Assembly: GCA_029821255.1 (NCBI GenBank)
Contig: JALGTS010000048.1
Coordinates: 1 to 7,722 of the forward strand
DNA: 7,722 bases
Source of the DNA: Candidatus Zipacnadia bacterium
Lineage (GTDB): Bacteria; Armatimonadota; Zipacnadia; Zipacnadales; Zipacnadaceae
Direction: 5' to 3'
Shown in pieces: positions 1 through 5,365 of this stretch (positions within the stretch are counted from its first letter, which is position 1; each line of letters opens with the position of its first letter). A model generated the notes under the pieces. It was not told where the DNA came from. It did not search any database and saw only the letters and a program-made list of their open reading frames with translations. Made by a program: the position numbers and the translations under genes.

Positions 1-2
1 AA

Positions 3-602
3 TTAGTCAATAACGATCAGCATATACTGCTCACTGTCAGCCGCCTGGTCAGACGCAAAGGCCACAGCCAGGTAATAGCAGCTCTCCCACAGATAATCAA
101 CGAAGTGGGCCCTACCAAATATATCATCGTTGGCAACGGCCCGGAAGAACAGAGACTGCACCACCTGACCAGGAGATACGGGCTGGAGGATTGCGTGGAG
201 TTTCTGGGGCGGGTGGATGACCAGAGATTACCAGCCCTATACCGCACCGCCGATGTCTTTGTTATGCCCAGTCGCGACCTGTATGGAGAGCCGATTGAGG
301 GTCTGGGACTGGTCTATCTGGAGGCAAATCTCTGTGGGCTGCCCGTGGTTGCCGGTAATACCGGCGGAGTAACAGATGCCGTGGTTGATGGCCAGACCGG
401 CCTGCTGGTTGATCCCGAAGATCCTGCTGCGATAGCTTCAGCCATCATCCGGCTACTGAGCGACCGGGACTTCGCTGCTCAACTGGGTGCGGTGGGCCGG
501 GCTCGCGTGCTGCAAGAATTCACCTGGGAGCAGGTGGCCATACGTTGTCACAGCGCCTTAGCCGATTGGGGCCTGACCGAAGCGCTGCCGGGGGTGCAAT
601 AG
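3..602 (+). CDS. GT4-family glycosyltransferase, C-terminal part (5' end cut by window edge)
   Basis: The reading frame is open from the first bases, so only the last 199 residues of a longer protein are visible. They form the C-terminal, nucleotide-sugar-binding Rossmann domain of a GT-B fold enzyme (Glycos_transf_1). Visible marks are the first strand and loop ILLTVSRLVRRKGH, the second strand YIIVGNGPEE, the helix-strand ADVFVMPSRD, the acidic donor-binding motif EPIEGLGLVYLEA and the tail VDGQTGLLVDPED. The family transfers a sugar from an activated donor to a lipid, glycan or other acceptor, usually at the inner face of the membrane. The EGLGLVYLEA form resembles PimB-like mannosyltransferases, but this does not fix the donor or acceptor. 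The missing N-terminal domain would hold the acceptor site. Its TAG stop overlaps the GTG of the next glycosyltransferase by one base, so the two are probably co-transcribed in a polysaccharide or glycolipid cluster continuing leftwards. Family assignment is firm; specificity is unknown. Confidence 0.9.
   Translation, partial: LVNNDQHILLTVSRLVRRKGHSQVIAALPQIINEVGPTKYIIVGNGPEEQRLHHLTRRYGLEDCVEFLGRVDDQRLPALYRTADVFVMPSRDLYGEPIEGLGLVYLEANLCGLPVVAGNTGGVTDAVVDGQTGLLVDPEDPAAIASAIIRLLSDRDFAAQLGAVGRARVLQEFTWEQVAIRCHSALADWGLTEALPGVQ
590..596 (+). promoter_or_regulatory. Ribosome binding site deciding the GTG start of the second glycosyltransferase
   Basis: The G-rich run GGGGGTG lies five bases before GTG 602 and inside the last codons of the upstream gene. 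It supports GTG 602 over the in-frame TTG at 545, which would add 19 residues before the conserved fold and has a poorer site. The layout implies translational coupling of the pair. Confidence 0.5.
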
Positions 603-1786
603 TGACCTGCGACAGCCCTGCCCACATTGCTTACATAGATCACGCCATAGACTTCGGCGGCGCCGAGCATAGTCTCATAGAGCTTGTCAGCCGCCTGGAT
701 CGGACCTCCTTCACTGCGACAATCCTCCATACCGAAGGCGCTAAGTGGCTACACTCCGACCAGATTGCCGACGTTGAAAGAATAGCTGTATTTCCGGATC
801 ATCCCTTGCTACAACAGAAAAGGGACGAGGTCAGCACCGGGCTATTACGTTTGATACCTAACGTATGCAGCACTGTGCAACTTTCCCTGAAACTGCGCGC
901 AGCCCTGCGGCGTACCGGCGCCCAACTGGTGCACACCAACTCCTTGAAGACTCACTTCATTGGGGGCCTGGCTGCCCGTCTGGCGCGTCTGCCGCTGATC
1001 TGGCACGTCCGTGATCTGCTCCGAGAGGATGAAGGCTATCACTGGCTACGGCGCGCTGCCCACTTGTTGCATCCCCATGTAATCGCAATCTCTAAGGTGG
1101 TAGCAGAGCAATTTGCAGGATTGGCTACAGAGGTAACTGTTATCCCTAATGGCATACCGCTGGACAAGTTCTGCCCGGGTCCACCCTCGCCGCAACTACG
1201 CAGCGAGCTTGGCCTGAGCGCTGATGACTATGTGTTACTGATAGTGAGCCGACTTACTCCCTGGAAAGGGCATATGACTTTGCTGGAGGCAGTTGCTCAC
1301 CTGGCCGACCGCTGGCGCCAGCTGAAGCTCGTTGTCGTCGGCGAAGTAGCCTTCTGGGAAGCCGCCTACGAAGAGCAGCTCAAGCAGCAAGCCGCTGAAT
1401 TAGGGCTGACTGAGCGGGTGATATGGACGGGCTTTCGTAGTGATGTTCCGGAGCTATTGCGGCTGTGCGATATATTCGTGCTGCCCTCGGTGGAGGAGCC
1501 ATTTGGACGGGTGATAATTGAGGCGATGGCGACCGGCCGGCCGGTAGTGGCCACCGAGTCAGGCGGAGTGCCTGAAATAGTAGTTGACGGTCAAACCGGA
1601 CTACTGGTGCCACCGCAGGATGCCCAGTCTTTGGCAGACGCAATTGAGACGCTACTGACCAATCGGCAGTATGCTCAGCAAATGGGAGCAGCCGGACTAT
1701 CCCGGGCACACCAGCTTTTCAGCGTTGATCGGGTCGCCTGGCAAGTACAGGAACTGTATCAGAAGATACTCAGCAAAGGCGGATAG
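602..1786 (+). CDS. GT4-family glycosyltransferase (complete)
   Basis: This is a complete 394-residue GT-B glycosyltransferase, a normal length for the GT4 family. Residues 8-30 hold the N-terminal Rossmann start with the typical FGGAEHSL glycine-rich turn. LIWHVRDLL (about 132-140) and VIAISKVVAEQF (160-171) close the acceptor domain, and VTVIPNGIPLDKF (178-190) is the interdomain hinge. The donor domain follows with IVSRLTPWKGH (214-224), LVVVGEVAFWE and the E-x7-E signature EPFGRVIIE (E299, E307), then VDGQTGLLVPP. No signal peptide or membrane span is seen, so it is probably a cytoplasmic or membrane-associated enzyme using a nucleotide-sugar donor. The GTG at 602 is chosen because the conserved fold starts seven residues later and the codon overlaps the preceding TAG. 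The upstream glycosyltransferase shares the same domain and tail motif, so these are diverged paralogues or two steps of one pathway. It ends 30 bases from convergent ftsZ. Substrate cannot be read from sequence. Confidence 0.93.
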   Translation: MTCDSPAHIAYIDHAIDFGGAEHSLIELVSRLDRTSFTATILHTEGAKWLHSDQIADVERIAVFPDHPLLQQKRDEVSTGLLRLIPNVCSTVQLSLKLRAALRRTGAQLVHTNSLKTHFIGGLAARLARLPLIWHVRDLLREDEGYHWLRRAAHLLHPHVIAISKVVAEQFAGLATEVTVIPNGIPLDKFCPGPPSPQLRSELGLSADDYVLLIVSRLTPWKGHMTLLEAVAHLADRWRQLKLVVVGEVAFWEAAYEEQLKQQAAELGLTERVIWTGFRSDVPELLRLCDIFVLPSVEEPFGRVIIEAMATGRPVVATESGGVPEIVVDGQTGLLVPPQDAQSLADAIETLLTNRQYAQQMGAAGLSRAHQLFSVDRVAWQVQELYQKILSKGG

Positions 1787-1816
1787 AACCACTCCCAGCC
1801 AACCAAGCGCTACACC

Positions 1817-2926
1817 TCAGTGACGGCGCAGGAAGGCAGGGATGTCCAGGTCATTCTCATCGTATGTGGGCAGCTCTTCCTGAAAAGCCGCTGCGGGCGA
1901 ACTTGCCTCCGCCTCTTCAGAGGATTCTGCGGAACCGGCTGTCCAGCGTCGGGTAGCCGGCCGTCGTGAAGGACCTTCGTCAAAGCCAGTAGCCACCACC
2001 GTCAGGCGCAAACTGCCCTCAAGCTGTTCATCAATCACCGCGCCCAGGTTCATATCAGCGGTATCGCCCTCGCCTTGGGCAGCTTCCTGGATAAGACGAG
2101 CAGCTTCATGAACTTCCCGCAAAGATAGATCAGGACCGCCAGTAATATTGACCAGCAGGGCGGTAGCTCCTTTGATATTCGTCTCCAGCAGGGGACTGTC
2201 AATGGCCATATTAGCTGCTTCTACAGCCCGGTTCTCGCCACTGGCCTCGCCGATGCTCATCATTGCAGTACCGGCACCCTTCATAACTGAACGCACGTCA
2301 GCAAAGTCGAGATTAATCAGACCAGGAACGACAATAACTTCGCTGATTCCGCGCACGCCTTGGTGGAGAATTTGATCAGCAAGCGCAAAGGCCTCCCGCA
2401 GAGTTAGATCTTCGTCGGATAACTCAAGCAGACGATCGTTGGGAATAACAATTAAAGCGTCCACTTGTTCTTTGAGTCGCTTGAGGCCCTCTTCGGCGAC
2501 CTCGGCACGGCGGCGGCCTTCAACAGCGAAGGGTTTGGTGACGATGCCTACGGTCAAAGCGTTCAATTCGCGAGCAATCTCGGCAATGACAGGACTGGCC
2601 CCGGTTCCTGTGCCGCCACCCATTCCTGCGGTGATGAAGACCATATCTGAATCATCAAGGCTCATCAGGATTTCCTGACGGCTTTCTTCGCCGGCTTGAC
2701 GGCCGATGTCCGGATCACCGCCGGTGCCCAGTCCGCCGGTGAGCTTTTCCCCTATTTGCAGTTTCTTGTCAGCTGCCGACAGCTCCAGAACCTGGACATC
2801 GGTATTGACCGCCACATATTCAACCCCCATAACTCCCGCTTCAATCATCCGGTCCACAGCATTGGATCCACCACCACCGACGCCAACTACTCGTATTCGG
2901 GCATAGTCCTCTACGTTGTCTAACAT
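1817..2926 (-). CDS. ftsZ: Cell division protein FtsZ
   Basis: FtsZ is the tubulin-like GTPase that polymerises into the Z ring at midcell and recruits the division machinery. The 369-residue product has the whole family layout. The glycine-rich nucleotide loop VGVGGGGSNAVDRM is at residues 14-27 and the tubulin signature GGGTGTG at 103-109. The T7 synergy loop NLDFADVRSVM (205-215) carries D207 and D210, which complete the GTPase site of the next subunit. The GTPase core ends near 317, followed by a short acidic, Ser/Ala-rich linker (about 320-355). The C-terminal peptide DLDIPAFLRRH (359-369) is the conserved docking site for partners such as FtsA, SepF or ZipA-type anchors. ATG 2926 is preferred, eight bases from the ribosome site; the GTG immediately before it (2929) would add one residue. 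No ftsA is adjacent; grpE lies upstream. A consensus promoter just upstream suggests strong independent expression. Confidence 0.98.
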   Translation of the reverse strand: MLDNVEDYARIRVVGVGGGGSNAVDRMIEAGVMGVEYVAVNTDVQVLELSAADKKLQIGEKLTGGLGTGGDPDIGRQAGEESRQEILMSLDDSDMVFITAGMGGGTGTGASPVIAEIARELNALTVGIVTKPFAVEGRRRAEVAEEGLKRLKEQVDALIVIPNDRLLELSDEDLTLREAFALADQILHQGVRGISEVIVVPGLINLDFADVRSVMKGAGTAMMSIGEASGENRAVEAANMAIDSPLLETNIKGATALLVNITGGPDLSLREVHEAARLIQEAAQGEGDTADMNLGAVIDEQLEGSLRLTVVATGFDEGPSRRPATRRWTAGSAESSEEAEASSPAAAFQEELPTYDENDLDIPAFLRRH

Positions 2927-2932
2927 CACCGG

Positions 2933-2940
2933 CCCCTCCC
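2933..2940 (-). promoter_or_regulatory. Ribosome binding site of ftsZ
   Basis: On the minus strand GGGAGGGG precedes tandem GTG-ATG start codons. Counting from its GAGG core, the spacing is 5 bases to the GTG and 8 to the ATG, so the ATG is slightly favoured. Confidence 0.65.
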
Positions 2941-2988
2941 TTGGGTGACGTACATGTGAAAAAGCTCGCGAAACCCAGAAGTATTCAA

Positions 2989-3017
2989 ATTATATAGCCC
3001 TTATCCTGACCTGTCAA
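2989..3017 (-). promoter_or_regulatory. Consensus sigma70-type promoter of ftsZ
   Basis: Read on the minus strand, an exact TTGACA (-35, 3012-3017) and an exact TATAAT (-10, 2989-2994) are separated by exactly 17 bases. Transcription should start near 2982, giving a leader of about 55 bases before the ftsZ ATG. A full 12 of 12 match at optimal spacing is uncommon and implies a strong housekeeping promoter, placed so that ftsZ can be expressed independently of hrcA and grpE. Confidence 0.85.
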
Positions 3018-3030
3018 GGCAATGCAACAA

Positions 3031-3067
3031 AGCAAGTACACGCAGAAGTGTTAAGACCTAACTTGCT
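3031..3067 (-). terminator. Possible weak terminator or hairpin after grpE
   Basis: On the minus strand, 12 bases past the grpE stop, AGCAAGT (3061-3067) pairs perfectly with ACTTGCT (3031-3037). An inner ACAC/GTGT pairing extends the right arm, with a bulge on the left. The following bases, TTGTTGC, form only a poor U tract, so termination would be partial at best. It lies just upstream of the ftsZ -35 box. Confidence 0.3.
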
Positions 3068-3079
3068 GCTTATGCCAGC

Positions 3080-3682
3080 TTAGTCGTGACACTGTTCTTC
3101 GTCAGTAAGCTGCTCTCCTGCAGCCTCCTGCTTAACACAGACACAGACCTGAGCAGGACGCAGTACCCGATCGTGGAGCTTATAGCCAGGACGAATTTCC
3201 TCAACAATCTCACCGACAGCAACTGCTTCATCATCCACGGTCCTGCGTTCAACAGCTTCATGGAGGTTGGCATCAAACTGCTCGCCAAGGGTATTCATCC
3301 GGCTAAGGCCAAACTGCTGCAGCACATCCTGGAACTGCCGGTACGTCATTTCCACACCGGAAAGAATCTCTTGTGGCGACTGGTCTTCACTGCGAGCTGA
3401 CTGCAACGCCAATTCCATATGATCTAATATGGGCAACAGAGCAATAACGAGCTGCTCGTGGGCGTATTGGAGCTGCTGAGCGCGCTGCTGCGCCACACGC
3501 TTGCGGTAGTTGCGCAGTTCAGCCGCAGCCCGCAGGTAGCGGTCCTCGCACTGAGCAATTTCACCTTCTAATTCCTCTATGCGCTTCTGAAGCTCCGCCG
3601 CTGAGGGTGTACTCTTCTCCGCCACCTCTTCAGTTCCCTCTTCAACTTCGGTAGCTTCGCTACATTCGGTCTCGTCAGTCAC
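3080..3682 (-). CDS. grpE: GrpE, nucleotide exchange factor for DnaK (Hsp70)
   Basis: GrpE is a cytoplasmic homodimer that opens the DnaK nucleotide site to release ADP, resetting the chaperone cycle; in many bacteria it also acts as a thermosensor. The 200-residue product has the usual length and order. An acidic, disordered N-terminus (1-25, rich in Glu and Thr) is followed by a long coiled-coil helix (about 26-70, including LRNYRKRVAQQ), a four-helix dimer region, and the C-terminal beta domain. The family signature is clear: FDANLHEAV (136-144), then a variable stretch, VEEI and GYKLHDRVLRPAQVCV (167-182). The start is GTG 3682, supported by its ribosome site. It follows hrcA by 119 bases on the same strand, the classic heat-shock order, but the next gene is ftsZ rather than dnaK. 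Several cysteines near the C-terminus (C180, C182, C198) are a mild oddity. Function is secure. Confidence 0.97.
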   Translation of the reverse strand: MTDETECSEATEVEEGTEEVAEKSTPSAAELQKRIEELEGEIAQCEDRYLRAAAELRNYRKRVAQQRAQQLQYAHEQLVIALLPILDHMELALQSARSEDQSPQEILSGVEMTYRQFQDVLQQFGLSRMNTLGEQFDANLHEAVERRTVDDEAVAVGEIVEEIRPGYKLHDRVLRPAQVCVCVKQEAAGEQLTDEEQCHD

Positions 3683-3690
3683 TTATGCAA

Positions 3691-3697
3691 CCTCCAA
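3691..3697 (-). promoter_or_regulatory. Ribosome binding site fixing the GTG start of grpE
   Basis: TTGGAGG on the minus strand ends eight bases before GTG 3682. No in-frame ATG lies close by, so the GTG is the natural start. Confidence 0.7.
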
Positions 3698-3801
3698 GTG
3701 TCGGCAATTCCGCCAGGTAAAACTCCATCAGAAGCAAAAATCAATTTACTATGACAATTGCGAGCACAGGAGTGTAGTTCTTTACCCGCTGCATATTGGA
3801 T

Positions 3802-4869
3802 CTATTGGGGATGGCAAGTGTCAGCACTACTCAGGACCTCCCCGATTTGCTGGGCAACACAATCTACTGCCGATATCACTTCGGAGTAAGCCATGCGCAT
3901 AGGCCCCACCACACCAAGAATTCCCCGCTGATTGCTTGGCCCCTTGAACTGCGACATCACCGTACTACACTGTTCCAGCTGTGGTACAGCATGTTCGGAG
4001 CCAATCAGTACCGCCACTTGTTGTGTTGTGTCGACCTTCGCCAGCACCTGACGCCACATCTGCCGTTCGCCAAGTGCCTTGATAACTGCCTGGAGGTACG
4101 AAAGCTGTTGGAACTCCGGCTGCTCCAGGATATAAGCCATCCCTTCTACATACACACGCGCTTCACCTGAAGCCCAAAGCTGGCACTGCACCGCGTCCAA
4201 CAACTTTTGGAAGGTTACTTGCTCATCGTCGTCCGTCGCGGCTTGCACAGGTAGCCGGCCCTCTACTAAACTATCCAACTGTTCCTTGAGAATGTTATTG
4301 AGTCGATTAACCTGCTCAATGCTGAAGCCTTTATCAAAGTGAACTACAAATTCGTGCTGCTGGCCGTCCGGATATGTACAACTAATTCTAATAGCATGAC
4401 TACTGACCGGTTTAACTGTAATACCGGTCAAACGTGGAACCGGCGGGCACGGCTCGACAGCGACTGCTGGGTGCTTGACGATGTCTGCCAGTAACTTGGT
4501 ACTCAGTCGCAGAATTTTATCAGGCTCTGGTTCCATCCGCCGGTACTGGCTGTGAATCCAACTCAGTTTGTCAATGGTCAGCTCCTGGGAGGTGGCCAGA
4601 TTATTCACATAAAAGCGGTAGGCTTTTTGGGTAGGCACCCGCCCAGCCGAGGTATGCGGCTGTTGTAGATAACCCCACTCGTCCAACTCCATCATTTCAT
4701 TACGGATGGTGGCAGAGCTAACATTCAGCTCAGCGCGGTCGGCCAGCGCCTTTGAACCAATAGGCCGAGTGGTGTTGACATACTCGTCAACCAGAGCAGC
4801 CAAGATAAGTCGCTGCCGCTCAGTTAACTCCGTGCCTATACCTTCTGACTTAAGTTTGCTGTCTGTCAT
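3802..4869 (-). CDS. hrcA: HrcA, heat-inducible transcription repressor
   Basis: HrcA represses class I heat-shock operons (groE, dnaK) by binding the CIRCE inverted repeat as a dimer, and depends on GroEL to fold, so it is titrated away under stress. The 355-residue product is of normal length. The N-terminal winged helix spans about 14-82 with LTERQRLILAALVDEY, IGSKALADR, the recognition-helix stretch SSATIRNEMMELDEWGYL and the strongly conserved HTSAGRVPT (72-80). A GAF-like middle domain follows. The C-terminal part shows VAVLIGSEH (285-293) and the family motif GILGVVGPMRMAYSEVI (316-332). ATG 4869 is chosen because AGGGTGA lies seven bases upstream; an in-frame GTG at 4896 would add nine residues but lacks a good site. 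It is first in the minus-strand block hrcA-grpE and divergent from the mazG-like gene. No CIRCE sequence is visible upstream, so self-repression through the standard operator is not evident. Confidence 0.96.
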   Translation of the reverse strand: MTDSKLKSEGIGTELTERQRLILAALVDEYVNTTRPIGSKALADRAELNVSSATIRNEMMELDEWGYLQQPHTSAGRVPTQKAYRFYVNNLATSQELTIDKLSWIHSQYRRMEPEPDKILRLSTKLLADIVKHPAVAVEPCPPVPRLTGITVKPVSSHAIRISCTYPDGQQHEFVVHFDKGFSIEQVNRLNNILKEQLDSLVEGRLPVQAATDDDEQVTFQKLLDAVQCQLWASGEARVYVEGMAYILEQPEFQQLSYLQAVIKALGERQMWRQVLAKVDTTQQVAVLIGSEHAVPQLEQCSTVMSQFKGPSNQRGILGVVGPMRMAYSEVISAVDCVAQQIGEVLSSADTCHPQ

Positions 4870-4876
4870 CTCTCGC

Positions 4877-4883
4877 TCACCCT
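4877..4883 (-). promoter_or_regulatory. Ribosome binding site deciding the hrcA start
   Basis: AGGGTGA on the minus strand sits seven bases before ATG 4869. The earlier in-frame GTG at 4896 has no comparable site, so the shorter HrcA is preferred. Confidence 0.55.
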
Positions 4884-4910
4884 GAAGACACACCACTTAA
4901 TTGTACCACA

Positions 4911-4939
4911 AGCATACCAAGGCAAAGACAAACTGTCAA
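4911..4939 (-). promoter_or_regulatory. Probable hrcA promoter
   Basis: On the minus strand an exact TTGACA (4934-4939) is followed after 17 bases by TATGCT (4911-4916, 4 of 6 to consensus). A second candidate is the extended -10 TGGTACAAT (4900-4908), which has no good -35. Either would start transcription 20-35 bases before the hrcA ATG. The -35 box overlaps a small inverted repeat GACA-N3-TGTC (4927-4937), but this is too short to call an operator. Confidence 0.6.
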
Positions 4940-4959
4940 GATTCTCGTTGGTCAATACC

Positions 4960-4988
4960 AGCCAGCGCTAACCAGAAGGAGGCTGGCT
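4960..4988 (+). repeat. Inverted repeat (hairpin) in the mazG-like leader
   Basis: AGCCAGC (4960-4966) is perfectly complementary to GCTGGCT (4982-4988), leaving a 15-base loop. The loop holds nearly all of the strong Shine-Dalgarno, and the last stem base is the first base of the TTG start of the leader ORF. No U tract follows, so it is not an intrinsic terminator. As RNA it could modulate ribosome access, which is inference. Confidence 0.45.
4974..4982 (+). promoter_or_regulatory. Very strong Shine-Dalgarno, misplaced for the mazG-like ATG
   Basis: AGAAGGAGG almost fully matches the anti-Shine-Dalgarno of 16S rRNA. It ends 34 bases before ATG 5017, too far for direct initiation there, but only five bases before TTG 4988, which opens a short ORF. 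No in-frame start codon for the mazG-like gene lies closer to it. Confidence 0.6.
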
Positions 4989-5020
4989 TGTTACTACCGA
5001 ATATTATTGTAATAAGATGA
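4988..5020 (+). CDS. Possible 10-codon leader ORF coupled to the mazG-like gene
   Basis: Starting at TTG 4988, five bases after a near-perfect Shine-Dalgarno, the frame encodes MLLPNIIVIR and stops at TGA 5018-5020. That stop overlaps the ATG of the mazG-like gene as ATGA, the classic arrangement for translational coupling. The peptide is hydrophobic and Ile/Leu-rich, with no run of one amino acid that would point to an attenuation sensor. It is too short for statistical support as a gene. The case rests on the ribosome site, spacing and overlap together. The alternative is that the mazG-like gene is expressed from a leaderless transcript, using TATTAT (5002-5007) as a -10 without a recognisable -35. 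Confidence 0.4.
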   Translation: MLLPNIIVIR

Positions 5021-5328
5021 CCATCAGCGAGTTCCAAAGCTTAATTGAAGACATCTATTATAACAAGGATAGCACCCGGGGGCTGCCATCCACCTTTATG
5101 TGGTTTATTGAGGAGGTTGGAGAGCTGGCCCAGGCGCTGCGCAGCGGTAGCCCTGACGAGCTTACTGAAGAATTTGCCGACGTGCTGGCATGGCTGGCTA
5201 CCACCGCATCTATTGCCGGTGTTAACCTGGATGAGGCAGCCCTGAAGTACGCCAACGGTTGCCCCAAATGTGGTCACACACCCTGCCAGTGTCCCGAGCC
5301 CACTGGCTCCACGCCCAAGCAGCAGTAA
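5017..5328 (+). CDS. MazG-like nucleotide pyrophosphohydrolase with cysteine-rich tail
   Basis: This 103-residue protein belongs to the all-alpha NTP pyrophosphohydrolase superfamily (MazG, HisE, dUTPase-2 type), which hydrolyses (d)NTPs to NMP and pyrophosphate, often for nucleotide-pool sanitation. The Mg-binding signature is present: EEVGE (E32, E33, E36) and, 15 residues on, EFAD (E52, D55), matching ExxE-N-ExxD. It is a single-domain form, unlike the two-domain E. coli MazG. After the last helix (LDEAALKYANG) comes C82-x2-C85-x4-C90-x-C92, which could bind one zinc ion, and then a Pro/Gln-rich end without structure. Full-length relatives with such a cysteine tail are, to my knowledge, known from thermophilic and other bacteria. 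The ATG has no proper ribosome site of its own and seems coupled to a leader ORF. It is divergent from hrcA and convergent with the helicase-nuclease gene. The actual nucleotide substrate is unknown. Confidence 0.88.
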   Translation: MTISEFQSLIEDIYYNKDSTRGLPSTFMWFIEEVGELAQALRSGSPDELTEEFADVLAWLATTASIAGVNLDEAALKYANGCPKCGHTPCQCPEPTGSTPKQQ

Positions 5329-5365
5329 GCATAACAGCCAGCAATTGAACGCACCGGCACGATGC

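Noticed and set aside
545..601. In-frame TTG 545 as start of the second glycosyltransferase, adding 19 residues.
   Set aside because: The extra residues overlap the upstream gene and resemble nothing in the family, and GTG 602 has a better ribosome site and the typical stop-start overlap.
36..698. An identical 13-base word GTCAGCCGCCTGG at 36-48 and 686-698.
   Set aside because: Both copies code for a common V-S-R-L string in two related glycosyltransferases but at non-equivalent places. This looks like codon coincidence, not a mobile or recombination repeat.
2148..2923. Several plus-strand open frames opposite ftsZ, with others opposite grpE, hrcA and the helicase gene.
   Set aside because: They mirror the codon structure of strong genes on the other strand, lack ribosome sites and resemble no protein family.
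3683..3801. A separate grpE promoter or CIRCE-like site between hrcA and grpE, including CAATT-N9-AATTG on the minus strand.
   Set aside because: The arms are only five AT-rich bases, unlike CIRCE in sequence, and no -35/-10 pair with reasonable spacing was found. I see only the ribosome site here.
3815..3832. CIRCE half-site-like TCAGCACTACTC at the 3' end of hrcA.
   Set aside because: There is no matching inverted half nine bases away, and it lies in coding sequence for the HrcA C-terminus.
4940..5016. A sigma70 promoter on the plus strand for the mazG-like gene.
   Set aside because: TATTAT at 5002-5007 has no -35 partner, and TTGGTC at 4948-4953 has no -10 at usable spacing. No promoter can be named with confidence, although one must exist nearby.
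5329..5365. A shared terminator between the mazG-like and helicase-nuclease genes.
   Set aside because: The 37-base gap has no convincing hairpin and no T or A run.
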